Positions 7,140 to 17,325 of a stretch of 64,000 nt of DNA are shown here, piece after piece. The first letter of the stretch is position 1, and each line of letters opens with the position of its first letter. A program made the position numbers and the translations under genes. A model generated the notes under the pieces. The model was not told where the DNA came from. It saw only the letters and a program-made list of their open reading frames with translations, and ran no database searches. The stretch is from Vibrio gigantis. Lineage in GTDB: Bacteria > Pseudomonadota > Gammaproteobacteria > Enterobacterales > Vibrionaceae. The stretch is taken from the NCBI RefSeq assembly GCF_024347515.1, contig NZ_AP025493.1, positions 248,001-312,000 of the forward strand. The letters are read 5' to 3'.

Positions 7140-9686
7140 CTAATCAATCGTTGCATCAAGCAGTGTAGGGTTTACAGCTAAGCTACCTGTGGCGTTGCCT
7201 TGGGTTAAATTGAACTGAACTATTTGCGAGACCATCTCTGCATGTGCGGCACTGTCATCTTCTGCTGGAAGGTGAGGTTTTTGCGGCGCAATAACAGTAC
7301 TGTGTTCAGCAAAAGAAGTACGAGCAAAATATGATGCTACCAATTGGCTCGTCGAATTGTTAACGCTGTTCTTCAACCCTAGTTTACTAAACAGCGGCTG
7401 CGTACCGGCCGTAGGCAGCTGAGTTGTATTAGGGATCGTTTCATCATTCTCAGCTTGTATGCCAAGTACAGGGCCAGACATTAGCGTGGCAATATTAATA
7501 GGGTCTACATTATCTAATACGGTTTGTGCTGCATAAGTGAATGACGTTAGCGTAGCATCGACCACGGTTTTCGTTTGTTTTTGCTCATCCGTGGCACTCG
7601 AACTATTGAGCGTTGCATAGAAATTATTAAAACAATCGCCATCATCGACTGCTGGCGTTTTGTTGTAACAATTTAAGGCATAATATTCTTGATACGCAGT
7701 GACTTGAGAGCCAATAACCGAGTGCTTAATAGTACCAGAAAATGAGCCGGACTCGAGTAAGAATGGACCAATACCACCCCCTGGGTTTGCTAAAGTCGTA
7801 GCTTTGTAGGCGAGTTCGTCATCTACAGTAATGCCAAATGCAGTATCTATTTTGGTATTGGCAATGGCGGAAGAGCTAATGCCTGTGATACCTCCAATAG
7901 AGTGCCCCATCAAAGATACGTTAGTTGCATCTAAAGAGCTAAATGGCAAACCAGTCCCGTTATTGAGCGCAAGCCTTAAACCAATACCATCAATAGCACT
8001 TTGCCTAATATTGTCGCGGGCAACAGGCAAGTATTCAAGATTCATATACACAGTCGGTTCTGCCGGTGTCGTCACTATTTCGCCATTTTCTCCTAGACCG
8101 CGCTGACCATGAAGTGGTTGATCAATAGCGACAATGGCATACGGTTGCTGACCTAATTGGATTGCGCCTGCGGTATGTTGTAGAGCGAAAGCATAACTCG
8201 TCTCTTTCAAACTAGTGATACCGTGCTGGTATTGAAGTACTGGTAGGTTACTGCCTACGAGGCCACCAGATGGGATGAACATGATCACATCAACGGCTTC
8301 AACAGAACGAATCTGTGGTACTGGGCTGTATTTGGTTAAAATTCGTTCCTGGTCTAACTGTGAGCCATCCGCTAAGGTAAGTTCGGCACCAATTAGGTTC
8401 TTTTGGTAATTTGGGTCCAATAATTGATTAGCTGGATCTGAGATACCTAACTCAAATAGTTGTCGTGCAATCTCACCTTTGTCCGCATCTGAACCCGATG
8501 ATAGAACCTTTAGTATCTTGAGTACACTTGGCATGCTACTGCGCCAAGGCTGAGTTTTCCAACCACTATTCGCCGTATCATTTGACAGAAAATAAGGCAA
8601 TTTCACCTTGGCACGATATACCGTGATCTCGCTTCCTGTTGCTAACTTGAAACCTGCGTAGTTGGTTGTTAGCGCATCAATACCTGCCGTCCCCAGAGCA
8701 GCCATTGCATACGGGTCAACGCTTAACGCGGTATCAAATGGCATAGTGTTTGGAATCGGGCTTGCACTGTCTATTTCTATCTCATAAAGGCTATTGAGTA
8801 TGTCATCGTCTATATTGTTTGGGTTGGCACTGCCTTGCCAAATCTGAGATTGGGTCGATTCATATCCTAGTGCTAATGCGTTCTTTGCATTTTGCATGAC
8901 GTTACCTGCCGAGGCGGTGGTAAACCAAGATGAGTAGATGATTTCATCTGAGCTTGATACAGCCCCATAGCCAGCAAATAACGCTTCAACCTGATGGATT
9001 ATTTTTTGTGGCAAATCGAGCGAGCCTGCTTGGTCTACATCTGTCGTTTTTAAAGACGCATAGGAGCTTGATGTCCCTAGCGGTTCATCTGCACTATCAA
9101 CAATAGAGTCGGTCAATGCGTAGATATAGTCAGAGCTAGGATCTAAGCCTTTAAGAGGTAAAATCTGTATGGTCTTAAAGTCGCTAGATATCACTAAGTA
9201 GTCTACGCCCGCAGTGAGCGCTGTAAAATTGGACATAATCCCGGTGCTTAGGTCAACATCCACTTTAGCGACCTTCACGCCAGCATTTAAGTGCGCGCTA
9301 AACGGTGTCGTGCCCATCATTACGACATCATTCTTCAACGTTCTGTTACTAGGAAGGTTCACATTGATAGTGAATGGCATGATAGTACTCCAACCATCAG
9401 CTTCTCCCATCGCTACTTTTGGATCATTCAGTAACCCCGTTGAATTTGCATCAAGCGGAATGTTCAATGTGTGATCATTGGTATCGAATAGAAAGAAAGA
9501 GGGAAGAGGGACATCCGCTTCACTACCTAAAAGCGTAAAGCTAATCTTAGAACTTCTAGCCAATGACTGATTGATTGCATCGGAATAAGGTGCAGCCGTT
9601 GAATCGCCAGAGCTTTCACTGTTGTCCCCGCAACCCGCAAGTAGTATTGCTGAGCATACGAGAGATAAAGAAAATTTGTTGTTCAT
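7140..9686 (-). CDS. volA: VolA/Pla-1 family surface lysophospholipase lipoprotein
   Basis: An 848-aa lipoprotein: the signal peptide ends in the lipobox LLAGC (about residues 15-19), followed by a Ser/Asp-rich linker that suits surface exposure. The C-terminal half has an alpha/beta-hydrolase fold with the nucleophile elbow GHSIGG near residue 595 and a late His (SFAEHSTVI or KPHLPAED region). In V. cholerae VolA releases fatty acid from lysophosphatidylcholine at the cell surface and is co-transcribed with fadL. The same arrangement is seen here: fadL lies just upstream with an 18-bp gap, and one terminator ends both. Confidence 0.88.
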   Translation of the reverse strand: MNNKFSLSLVCSAILLAGCGDNSESSGDSTAAPYSDAINQSLARSSKISFTLLGSEADVPLPSFFLFDTNDHTLNIPLDANSTGLLNDPKVAMGEADGWSTIMPFTINVNLPSNRTLKNDVVMMGTTPFSAHLNAGVKVAKVDVDLSTGIMSNFTALTAGVDYLVISSDFKTIQILPLKGLDPSSDYIYALTDSIVDSADEPLGTSSSYASLKTTDVDQAGSLDLPQKIIHQVEALFAGYGAVSSSDEIIYSSWFTTASAGNVMQNAKNALALGYESTQSQIWQGSANPNNIDDDILNSLYEIEIDSASPIPNTMPFDTALSVDPYAMAALGTAGIDALTTNYAGFKLATGSEITVYRAKVKLPYFLSNDTANSGWKTQPWRSSMPSVLKILKVLSSGSDADKGEIARQLFELGISDPANQLLDPNYQKNLIGAELTLADGSQLDQERILTKYSPVPQIRSVEAVDVIMFIPSGGLVGSNLPVLQYQHGITSLKETSYAFALQHTAGAIQLGQQPYAIVAIDQPLHGQRGLGENGEIVTTPAEPTVYMNLEYLPVARDNIRQSAIDGIGLRLALNNGTGLPFSSLDATNVSLMGHSIGGITGISSSAIANTKIDTAFGITVDDELAYKATTLANPGGGIGPFLLESGSFSGTIKHSVIGSQVTAYQEYYALNCYNKTPAVDDGDCFNNFYATLNSSSATDEQKQTKTVVDATLTSFTYAAQTVLDNVDPINIATLMSGPVLGIQAENDETIPNTTQLPTAGTQPLFSKLGLKNSVNNSTSQLVASYFARTSFAEHSTVIAPQKPHLPAEDDSAAHAEMVSQIVQFNLTQGNATGSLAVNPTLLDATID

Positions 9687-9704
9687 ATGTGTATTCCCGT
9701 ACGG

Positions 9705-10958
9705 TTAGTTGAAGGTGTAGTTAAGTTGTATCGCAGAAAGGTAAGCAGCGCCTTCGGCATCAAATGTAAGCTTTTGGCCTGCTGCATCAGTTTCTGTAAA
9801 CGAACCACTTTCACTTTGTACAAGTGCAAATGCTGCATCCACAGTCATATTCTCTGATACAGAATAAGTTAAACCTGCTGAGTACCACATGCGATCACTA
9901 TCTGGGATGCTTAATGTCGCTTCGCCCGCTTGCTCGTCATAAGCCAAACCCGCACGTAGCGTCCAATTTGAGTTAACCATATAGGTCGCACCAACAGACC
10001 ATCTTTGATTGTCTTCGTAATGTTCAGTCTTCAAGAAACATTCATTATTTTTACAATCAGGGCTCGTCGCTTTTAACTCCTCAAACTTACTCCACTTAGT
10101 TAACTGCCAGCCATAGTGTATTGCCCAAGCATCATTAAGTTGATGAAAAGCCGACAGTTCGAAGATATCAGGAAGTTCGATTTCTAAACGACCGGTGGTT
10201 TTGCCTGGTGCACCATTCTCCATCTTTAAGCCGGTGTAATCTGTAAACTCACCGTCATCGAAATCTAGTTCGACAGATGATCGGTAACCAAAACCAAAAC
10301 GGTTGTACTCGTTAAGTTCATACAAAGCGCCCACATTCCAACCAAAAGCGAATGTCTCACCAGTCATCGAGATGAGCTTGTCGCTTGGTGAACCACCAAC
10401 AGGAAGACTACCTTTATGCCTGTTGAGCTCAGCTTCTGCATAAACGAAATTGACGCCTGCACCAACGCTAAAACTATCGTTGACTCTGTACGCGATATTT
10501 GGATTTAGGTTAACGGATACTAGAGACGTATCACCGGCTAAGTCCCCTGCGTATATATCGTCTGGGTAATCAGTGGCAACGCCGTATGTCGTGAACATGC
10601 CGATTCCCCAAGCCCATTTATCATTGATAGGACTGATGTAATAAGCGGCAGGGACAATTTGTAAAGGAGCGACATCCGATGATTTTTGGTTGAAATCGTT
10701 GTCGTTAATTTTAGTTTGAGTTACGTCGACTTCCGGATCAACGATAGAAACCGCGCCTGAAAATTGGGCTGTATCAAATAGGGTCATTGCGGCGGGGTTT
10801 CTCGCTAGCACACTCGCGTTATCGGCTACGGCACCTTCACCTGAAAATGCGCGACCAAGACCTGAGGCAGAATGCTCAGCAACTTGGAAACCAGCCGCAA
10901 GTGAATTACATGCAAATAGCACAGAAAGTGAAACGAGAGAGCGTTGTATTGTTTTCAT
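9705..10958 (-). CDS. fadL: FadL-type outer membrane long-chain fatty acid transporter
   Basis: A 417-aa FadL/OmpP1 beta-barrel. The signal peptide (MKTIQRSLVSLSVLFACNSL, then AAG) is followed by the FadL hatch sequence with GLGRAFSGEGAVADNASVLA and NPAAMTLF, and the barrel ends in an aromatic residue before a C-terminal Asn (QLNYTFN). It imports exogenous long-chain fatty acids, the product of the downstream VolA. The start at 10958 has AGGAGGG seven bases upstream; the frame is open further upstream to 11048 but that extension lies before the signal peptide. It is the first gene of the fadL-volA operon. Many Vibrio have several FadL paralogues. Confidence 0.9.
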   Translation of the reverse strand: MKTIQRSLVSLSVLFACNSLAAGFQVAEHSASGLGRAFSGEGAVADNASVLARNPAAMTLFDTAQFSGAVSIVDPEVDVTQTKINDNDFNQKSSDVAPLQIVPAAYYISPINDKWAWGIGMFTTYGVATDYPDDIYAGDLAGDTSLVSVNLNPNIAYRVNDSFSVGAGVNFVYAEAELNRHKGSLPVGGSPSDKLISMTGETFAFGWNVGALYELNEYNRFGFGYRSSVELDFDDGEFTDYTGLKMENGAPGKTTGRLEIELPDIFELSAFHQLNDAWAIHYGWQLTKWSKFEELKATSPDCKNNECFLKTEHYEDNQRWSVGATYMVNSNWTLRAGLAYDEQAGEATLSIPDSDRMWYSAGLTYSVSENMTVDAAFALVQSESGSFTETDAAGQKLTFDAEGAAYLSAIQLNYTFN

Positions 10959-11316
10959 CCTTGACCCTCCTAGGGCATCGAATTTCATTATTATTGATTG
11001 AAAACACACTGAGCATTGTTGGTGTTGATGCTCTAATGTAAATGGCATGTTAAATTCATGTTTTATATAAAGTCAAAGAAAGAGTTGTCATTTTGTGAGG
11101 TTATATTTTTTAGGGGCGGCACTTTAACACTAATAATATAACTGCAATCAATGGTTTATGTGTGGTTGGAGGTGTGACCAGAATGCTTATGTTGGCTATT
11201 GGTATAAATAGTGTTCAACTGTTCGATATGTAACAACTTTGTTTATGTTTACCGCCGATCGCTAAATCGGCATAATATCGACACTCGTTAAAAGTCATTA
11301 AATTTGGAATTTAAGT

Positions 11317-12399
11317 TTGGAATTACTCGCGATAGAGTTTCTTGGTAAACCGCTTCGTTTAGAGGGGTCAATGGCAGGTTGGCAACAGTTATATTGGGAT
11401 AACACTTTGGTTTCTCAATTAGATGCGACCACAGACCAAGAAGACGCACGAACACACGCATTTACACTACGTGCTGGCGAAGAGACGTTGCAGTGTCACG
11501 TTGAGTCGACCGTTCAGTGGCAACCGTTTGAGATGACGTATAAAGCGTCGGTGAATGGCCAAACTATTACCGAAGGTAATCGAAACACCAAAGATATTGA
11601 GCAACAAACCCCTGTTGTCGCTCCTAAACCAGAGAAACGTTTTAGCTTAATTGGCTTGGTGTCGCTTGGTATGAAAGCGCTGAAAAGCGCCAAGCTAATT
11701 AAGGTCGTTCTTGCTTCTGCGAGTTTAGCGGCTTATTCATGGTTGTTTTCAATTCAGTTCGCTTTGGCCTTAATCGCTTGTTTAATGTTTCATGAGTACG
11801 GTCATATTAGAGCGATGAAATACTTCGGAATGAAAACCAAAGGCATCTATTTGATACCATTTCTTGGTGGTTTGGCGTTATCCGACGAAAAGATTAATAC
11901 GCGCTGGCAAGATGTGGTTATCTCAATCATGGGGCCACTGTTCGGCCTGATATTGTCTCTAGTCTTTATGGTGCTGTATTGGGTTACCGGTGAAATGTTC
12001 TTTGCTGGACTTGCGGTATTCAACGCTTTATTAAATCTGTTTAATCTATTACCTATTTTACCTCTCGATGGCGGGCATGTTCTTAAAAGTATCAGTTTCT
12101 CGATGAACAGTGTGCTTGGTATTGTACTGTGTGTCGCGGCTGCTGTTGCTGGCGTGGTATTGAGTTATCAATTGAATTTAACCCTGTTTGGTTTCTTATT
12201 GATCATGGGCAGTGTTGAAATCCTGTTTGAATGGAAAGGGCGTCATCACAGTCACTTGTTACCATTAGACAAATACGGTCAAGTCGTGTCGTTCGTTTGG
12301 TATGTGGGTTTAGTGAGTAGTTTGATCGGTGTTATCTGGTATTTTGCATCTACTGGTGATCAGCTATTAAGCCTACCATTACAAATTCTTGGTACTTAG
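11317..12399 (+). CDS. M50 family (site-2 protease-like) membrane metalloprotease
   Basis: A 360-aa protein with a soluble N-terminal domain of about 110 residues and then a multi-pass M50 zinc protease core. The zinc motif HEYGH lies in MFHEYGHIRAMKYFGMKTKG, and the third ligand motif is LPLDGGHVLK in NLLPILPLDGG. Site-2-type proteases cleave within membrane helices. An in-frame stop (TAA, 11299-11301) lies just upstream, so translation must begin near the TTG at 11317; no ATG is available before residue 19. The substrate is unknown; there is no anti-sigma neighbour. It ends at a bidirectional terminator shared with the M48 gene. Confidence 0.85.
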   Translation: MELLAIEFLGKPLRLEGSMAGWQQLYWDNTLVSQLDATTDQEDARTHAFTLRAGEETLQCHVESTVQWQPFEMTYKASVNGQTITEGNRNTKDIEQQTPVVAPKPEKRFSLIGLVSLGMKALKSAKLIKVVLASASLAAYSWLFSIQFALALIACLMFHEYGHIRAMKYFGMKTKGIYLIPFLGGLALSDEKINTRWQDVVISIMGPLFGLILSLVFMVLYWVTGEMFFAGLAVFNALLNLFNLLPILPLDGGHVLKSISFSMNSVLGIVLCVAAAVAGVVLSYQLNLTLFGFLLIMGSVEILFEWKGRHHSHLLPLDKYGQVVSFVWYVGLVSSLIGVIWYFASTGDQLLSLPLQILGT

Positions 12400-12467
12400 C
12401 CGGTGAGTCGCCGTTGTTTTATTTATTCAGCTACATAGTACACTTGAACTGATAGTTTGTGAGAAAC

Positions 12468-12504
12468 AAAAAATGCCCTAGCCAATATGGATAGGGCATT
12501 TTTG
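12468..12504. terminator. Bidirectional terminator
   Basis: AAATGCCCTA / TAGGGCATTT stem with A-run before and T-run after, between convergent genes. Confidence 0.88.
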
Positions 12505-12536
12505 TATATATGCCAGCGAGGTGATTTTAAATTAGA

Positions 12537-13325
12537 TTACGCTTTGCAATTGGGTCGTGGGGAAGCCGATTGAGGAAGCGTTTTGATTGTCGCTTCTAGA
12601 TCTTTAATACGCGTACTGTGGGAAGGGTGTGTAGAAAGTAATTCTGGCGGTTGGTTACCACCTGAAGCTTTCGCCATGTTTTGCCACAAGTTGACACTTT
12701 GGTTCGGATCGAACCCTGCTTGAGCCATATACTCTAAACCAACGACATCGGCTTCTGACTCTTGAGTTCGCCCATACGGTAGAATTACGCCATATTGAAC
12801 ACCTAACCCTAACGCGGCCATCGTCATACCTTGATACTGTTTGTATTCTGATGCGCCCAGCGCGATGCTAGTAATAGATAACCCAGTATTAGCGATTTGA
12901 GACTGAGATAGACGTTCATTGCTGTGGTCTGCTAAAACATGCGCGACCTCGTGACCGATAACCGTCGCGAGTTGGTCTTGATTAACTGCGACCTTGAGTA
13001 ACCCTGTGTATACACCGATTTTCCCGCCGGGTAGGGCGAATGCATTCACTTGGTCACTATCAAAGACAACAACTTCCCATTCACTAAAACCTTGTTTAGG
13101 AATATATTGAGTGATGCTGTTTGCAACGCATTGTACATAAGCGTTAGTTTTGGCATCTTTGCTGATGGGCTGTTCTTTCTTCATTTGTTCAAAAGACTGT
13201 GCTCCGAGCTGAGACATATCTTTATCTGAAAAAAGCAGCAATTGGTTTCTACCTGTCGGGGAAGCGCTACACGCGGCTAGGCCTGCAAGTGTGAGAAGCG
13301 AGGTAAACTTCATCCATGACGTCAT
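12537..13325 (-). CDS. M48 family metalloprotease lipoprotein
   Basis: A 262-aa LoiP/YggG-like M48 zinc protease. The signal peptide ends in the lipobox LAAC (MTSWMKF...GLAACSASP). The catalytic motif HEVAH lies in ATVIGHEVAHVLADHSNERLS, and the third ligand is in ESEADVVGLEYM. Proteins of this family sit at the outer membrane and contribute to protein quality control in the periplasm. The start at 13325 has AGAGGAT upstream; the longer frame to 13430 lacks a signal peptide at its end and is rejected. Confidence 0.87.
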   Translation of the reverse strand: MTSWMKFTSLLTLAGLAACSASPTGRNQLLLFSDKDMSQLGAQSFEQMKKEQPISKDAKTNAYVQCVANSITQYIPKQGFSEWEVVVFDSDQVNAFALPGGKIGVYTGLLKVAVNQDQLATVIGHEVAHVLADHSNERLSQSQIANTGLSITSIALGASEYKQYQGMTMAALGLGVQYGVILPYGRTQESEADVVGLEYMAQAGFDPNQSVNLWQNMAKASGGNQPPELLSTHPSHSTRIKDLEATIKTLPQSASPRPNCKA

Positions 13326-13462
13326 ACAATATCCTCTGTGTATTCGGTTTTTATGCATGTTAACATCAACTTGCGCAATAGCTAAGGGCTGTAAGATAAC
13401 TAACCGCTGTAATATAGAAAAACTATGCACGCGATAACAAGATCAATAATTAAGGAATCCTC

Positions 13463-13888
13463 ATGAGTATTTGGAAAAAGCCCGTTGACCTAGATACCTT
13501 CAACGCGACCTCAAAAAATACCTTAATTGAACACCTCAACATTGTTTACACCGAAGTAAACGACAACTCTTTGGTAGCCACCATGCCGGTTTGTCACTTT
13601 ACGCATCAACCACTGGGTATGCTTCATGGCGGCGCATCGGTTGTGTTAGCAGAGACGCTTGGCTCATTGGCTGCGAATTTCTGCGTACCAGAAGGCTACT
13701 ATTGCGTTGGGCTAGACATTAACGCGAACCACGTAAGATCAATGCGCGAAGGTCACGTAGTCGGTACTGCTGACCCTATTCACTTAGGTGTCTCTACTCA
13801 AGTATGGCAGATCAATATCACTGATGAACGTCAACGCTTAGTTTGTACGAGCCGCTTAACCATTGCCGTCAAGAAACATAAGCGATAA
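13463..13888 (+). CDS. Hotdog-fold thioesterase, YdiI/MenI-like
   Basis: A 141-aa PaaI-type hotdog thioesterase. The family motif MLHGGASVVLAETLGSLAA gives the HGG loop and the catalytic acid (Glu of LAE, about residue 63). Length and motif fit YdiI/MenI, which hydrolyse 1,4-dihydroxy-2-naphthoyl-CoA or other aryl/acyl-CoAs. AAGGAAT precedes the ATG. It is divergent from the M48 gene. Substrate assignment is by family only. Confidence 0.83.
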   Translation: MSIWKKPVDLDTFNATSKNTLIEHLNIVYTEVNDNSLVATMPVCHFTHQPLGMLHGGASVVLAETLGSLAANFCVPEGYYCVGLDINANHVRSMREGHVVGTADPIHLGVSTQVWQINITDERQRLVCTSRLTIAVKKHKR

Positions 13889-13962
13889 TAGATTGGTCAG
13901 TCGTCAGCCCGTTTGATGTTTAGAATAATTAATCAGTAGTTAAAGAAGTAGCAGAGAAACCC

Positions 13963-14196
13963 ATGGTCATAACGTTTAAAAGTGGAAAAGTAATCGCAAC
14001 CGCACATGAATTGGTTGTTCGTTTAGATGGCGAGCATAGAGTCACGCTTCAAGCTCAAGTTGATGCAATTCAACTGATCGGAAAAGGGGCAAATGTAATT
14101 TCAGCCAATGGTTCTGAGTGTAAATGGTCAATAAAATTAGACGATGAACAACAACTTCGTGACATCGCTAATGAAATTGGCTGCGATGTGATGTAA
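13963..14196 (+). CDS. DUF3389-like small protein
   Basis: A 77-aa protein, mostly beta (MVITFKSGKVIATAHELVVR), with the segment LIGKGANVISANGSE, that resembles the Vibrio-specific DUF3389 family as far as I recall it. Function unknown. AGAG precedes the ATG. It follows the thioesterase by 74 bp and could be co-transcribed with it. Confidence 0.7.
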   Translation: MVITFKSGKVIATAHELVVRLDGEHRVTLQAQVDAIQLIGKGANVISANGSECKWSIKLDDEQQLRDIANEIGCDVM

Positions 14197-14350
14197 CCCT
14201 ATACTACAAAAGCACTTAGCCCTTCAGATTGAGTAACATTTTAGGATGTCATACTTAATAATTCACAATAAAATCGTCTCAGCAATATTGATTTTACGTC
14301 ATAAAATAGGGAAACTGAATTCAATGTCCTTTGAATAAGTTTTCCTCTTT

Positions 14351-16042
14351 ATGAGCAGCCCTAGACTTCGCGTTCAATTTGAAACCCTGTTTGAATACTT
14401 CGACGGTAAAGATTCTGATGTTCAGTTAGATGACATCACGGATGTGCTCTGTTGTACCCGTCGTAATGCCCGAATGGTACTCAACAAGCTTGAGGAAGAA
14501 GGATGGGTTGAATGGTTACCTGCAGCTGGTCGAGGGAAGTTATCTCAACTTATCTTTAAGCAAAATCGCTGTGATGTCAGCGAGAACTTAGCAAGGCGCT
14601 ACTTACAGGAAGGCAAAATCGGACAGGCGCTGTCAGTGCTTGATCACAATGCAGCCAAACTTACTCAAGTCATTCAAAACTACTTAGGTGTGCAATATCA
14701 AGAAGGTGAGCAGGTCATTCGCTTACCTTACTACCGACCGCTTTCAATGCTTAACCCAACCAAATCGATGCGTCGTTCAGAGCAACACATCGCCTGCCAA
14801 GTATTTAGTGGTTTGACTCGCTTGGATGAAAATGACCAGTTACAGCCTGATCTTGCGCATTCTTGGCAAAAAATCAGTGATTATCAATGGCGGTTTTTCT
14901 TGAGGCCGGGTGTTCGTTTCCATAACGGTGAGCCTCTGTTAACCAACCATGTAGTTGATACACTTCTTGCACTCGAACCTCTCAACATGTTCTCGCATAT
15001 TAAAGATGTTTCTTCACCTGCAAACTGTGTAATTGATGTCTTTCTCACGCGTCCAGATAAATATTTTCCGCTCGCGCTGACGGAATCGGTCGCTAAAGTC
15101 ACCTTACCAATGATTTTACGTGGTGAAGACTATGATATTCGACCGATTGGTACTGGCCCTTATCGCATTGAAAAGAATGATGAAAAGCAACTCGTATTAA
15201 CGGCTTTTAATGGATATTTTGGCTTCAGACCACTGATTGATCGCGTTGAAGTTTGGGTGGTCGATGAGGCTTATTCATCAATGGTGTACCCAAGCCTTTC
15301 AAAACCAGTAATGGCAGATCGTGGCGATAGCGATGAAGTAGAACTTGATCCTGGCTGTACGTATTTATTGTTGAATAGAAAGAAGGGCATCGCACAAGAC
15401 CCGGCGTGGGCTCAGTTTTTATCGAATGCTCTAAATGCGGCTGATCTGTTTGTACATATTCCCAAAGAGACGGTTATCGACTTAGGTGTGCTACATGCTT
15501 ACGGAATTAAACCCGGTTGGTATGACATCAAGTTAAAAACACCAGTTTGCCCACCAGCAAGCGCTAAACCAAGCGTGAGATTGGCGTATCAATGCCAACA
15601 TCCTATGTTTCCAACACTTGCCAAAGCAATCGTTACTGTGTTGAAGCAATACAATGTCGATGTCGTTCTTTGCGGCTACGAGACTGATCCTCCACACGCT
15701 GATGACGTTGATATTTGGATTAACCCAATGGGCATTGCCAATAACAGAGATGACGCCTTGGCCGGTTGGCTAATGGATTACAGTTTTCTTGACGAGTCGA
15801 GCCCTGCAGAAGACTTTGATCAATGGTGTCACATGATTGATCGTTGGCGTTCTGGGGAATTCGACCAATTCCCAGCGAGACAGTTAGGTAAACAACTGGT
15901 TCAAAGCAATCAATTGATTCCAATGTTTCATTGCTGGTTAGGCGTTAATAAAGATCAATGTGGTACGCTACAAAACGCGAAATGTAATGCGTTAGGTTGG
16001 TTCGACTTCAGCCAAGTTTGGGTGAAGCCAGACGTTGATTGA
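14351..16042 (+). CDS. sgrR: SgrR family transcriptional regulator
   Basis: A 563-aa protein with the SgrR layout: an N-terminal winged-helix DNA-binding domain (MSSPRLRVQFETLFEYF to about residue 115, with RRNARMVLNKLEEEGWVEW as the helix-turn-helix) fused to a periplasmic solute-binding (SBP_bac_5-like) domain starting at RLPYYRPLSMLNPTKS. In E. coli SgrR senses sugar-phosphate stress and activates the sRNA SgrS and setA. Here the next gene is a DMT-family exporter 30 bp downstream, probably co-transcribed. I did not recognise an sgrS sRNA in the 154-bp upstream gap. Confidence 0.85.
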   Translation: MSSPRLRVQFETLFEYFDGKDSDVQLDDITDVLCCTRRNARMVLNKLEEEGWVEWLPAAGRGKLSQLIFKQNRCDVSENLARRYLQEGKIGQALSVLDHNAAKLTQVIQNYLGVQYQEGEQVIRLPYYRPLSMLNPTKSMRRSEQHIACQVFSGLTRLDENDQLQPDLAHSWQKISDYQWRFFLRPGVRFHNGEPLLTNHVVDTLLALEPLNMFSHIKDVSSPANCVIDVFLTRPDKYFPLALTESVAKVTLPMILRGEDYDIRPIGTGPYRIEKNDEKQLVLTAFNGYFGFRPLIDRVEVWVVDEAYSSMVYPSLSKPVMADRGDSDEVELDPGCTYLLLNRKKGIAQDPAWAQFLSNALNAADLFVHIPKETVIDLGVLHAYGIKPGWYDIKLKTPVCPPASAKPSVRLAYQCQHPMFPTLAKAIVTVLKQYNVDVVLCGYETDPPHADDVDIWINPMGIANNRDDALAGWLMDYSFLDESSPAEDFDQWCHMIDRWRSGEFDQFPARQLGKQLVQSNQLIPMFHCWLGVNKDQCGTLQNAKCNALGWFDFSQVWVKPDVD

Positions 16043-16072
16043 AAACCTAGAAAACTCAATTAGGACAACACG

Positions 16073-16981
16073 ATGCAAACGGTAATTATCACATTCATTA
16101 CGCTGGTGGCATTTGCTGCCAATTCAGTGTTGTGTCGTTGGGCTTTGATGGATCAAACGATTGATCCTTTGAGTTTCTCGATCGTGCGTATCATATCGGG
16201 TGCTGTCACCCTGTTGATTTTATTAACCTTATCTTCAAACGCTAAACGCAAACACGAGAAGGCGGTCGACAACGCATCAATGTATACCAAGGTTCGTTCT
16301 CAGTGTGATTTAACTGCCATAGCGGCGTTACTCGTTTACATGTTCGGCTTCTCGTTTGCCTATTTAACGCTAGGGGCAGGGCTTGGTGCTTTGGTCCTGT
16401 TTGTCGCGGTTCAATTCACGATGATTGCCGCACACTTATTCGCTGGTAATCGAATGTCATCGCTTGAATGGGTTGGATGTTTGTTGTCTGTTGCGGGGCT
16501 CGTTTATTTGCTCATGCCGACGGAATCGACAAGTTCACCAGATATAACCTCCATCATATTGATGGCTCTGGCTGGAATTGGGTGGGGGATTTATACACTG
16601 GCGGGTAAGAAGTCTAAAAATGCGTTGCAATCTACGACTGCCAACTTCAGTTTTGGCTCGTTAGCGATCCTTGTGTTAGTAAGCCTGTTAGCTGTCATCA
16701 CTAGTGTGGCATCGCAAATATCCATCACTGAACAAGGTTTGATTTACGCAGTATTGTCTGGTTCAGTAGCCTCTGGCGTGGGTTATAGCTTATGGTATTA
16801 CGTCGTAAAAAAGCTGAATACGGTGGTCGCTTCTATTGCACAACTTTCAGTACCAGTTATAGCAACACTTGGTGGCGTAGTACTGTTATCTGAACCTGTT
16901 ACGATGCAATTTCTAATCTCATCAACAGTTATACTTCTTGGGATAAGCTTGGTTCTTATTGCCCCTAAACTTAAGAAATAA
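16073..16981 (+). CDS. EamA (DMT superfamily) transporter
   Basis: A 302-aa inner-membrane protein with about ten hydrophobic helices made of two EamA repeats; the first begins MQTVIITFITLVAFAANSVL, the second near ILMALAGIGWGIYTLAGKK. DMT members export metabolites, amino acids or drugs. AGGA lies nine bases before the ATG and the gene follows sgrR by 30 bp, which suggests a link to sugar-phosphate stress or metabolite efflux, but this is inference. Confidence 0.85.
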   Translation: MQTVIITFITLVAFAANSVLCRWALMDQTIDPLSFSIVRIISGAVTLLILLTLSSNAKRKHEKAVDNASMYTKVRSQCDLTAIAALLVYMFGFSFAYLTLGAGLGALVLFVAVQFTMIAAHLFAGNRMSSLEWVGCLLSVAGLVYLLMPTESTSSPDITSIILMALAGIGWGIYTLAGKKSKNALQSTTANFSFGSLAILVLVSLLAVITSVASQISITEQGLIYAVLSGSVASGVGYSLWYYVVKKLNTVVASIAQLSVPVIATLGGVVLLSEPVTMQFLISSTVILLGISLVLIAPKLKK

Positions 16982-17002
16982 AGAGTTCAATCATTATCTT
17001 CT

Positions 17003-17254
17003 ATGGCTAAACCAAACAAGAAACAACCGACTAAGACTGTTCAGATTTTCTGTGCCAAATGCAAAACCCAACTTTTTAAGTATCGGAAAGGCGGTAAAGG
17101 TGCACTCGTGAAATGTTTTAAGGAACGTATCGTTGAAGACTTCACGACTGAGCCATGTATATGCCCTGAATGTGGCATAGAATTCGCGCGAGACACTTTG
17201 GTACGAGGTACGCCAGCCTATAAGTTTGTTGGCGGAAAGGTAACAATGAAATAA
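17003..17254 (+). CDS. Small zinc-ribbon protein
   Basis: An 83-aa basic protein with two Cys pairs, CAKC (about residues 18-21) and CPEC (about 53-56), plus other Cys, forming a probable zinc ribbon, with a conserved-looking end RGTPAYKFVGGKVTM. It may bind nucleic acid, but no named family is recognised. It lies 21 bp after the transporter gene and before a terminator, so it probably ends the sgrR transcription unit. Confidence 0.72.
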   Translation: MAKPNKKQPTKTVQIFCAKCKTQLFKYRKGGKGALVKCFKERIVEDFTTEPCICPECGIEFARDTLVRGTPAYKFVGGKVTMK

Positions 17255-17258
17255 AAAC

Positions 17259-17291
17259 GCCACAGTACATGTAATATGTGCTGTGGCATTT
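17259..17291 (+). terminator. Terminator after sgrR unit
   Basis: GCCACAGTACAT / ATGTGCTGTGGC stem, imperfect by one base, followed by ATTTC. Confidence 0.7.
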
Positions 17292-17325
17292 CAGACCTGA
17301 ATTCAGAGTAAGCGAAGGCTTTGAA

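Noticed and set aside
7831..8106. Plus-strand frame opposite volA
   Set aside because: Antisense shadow of a clear lipoprotein gene, with no ribosome site or family.
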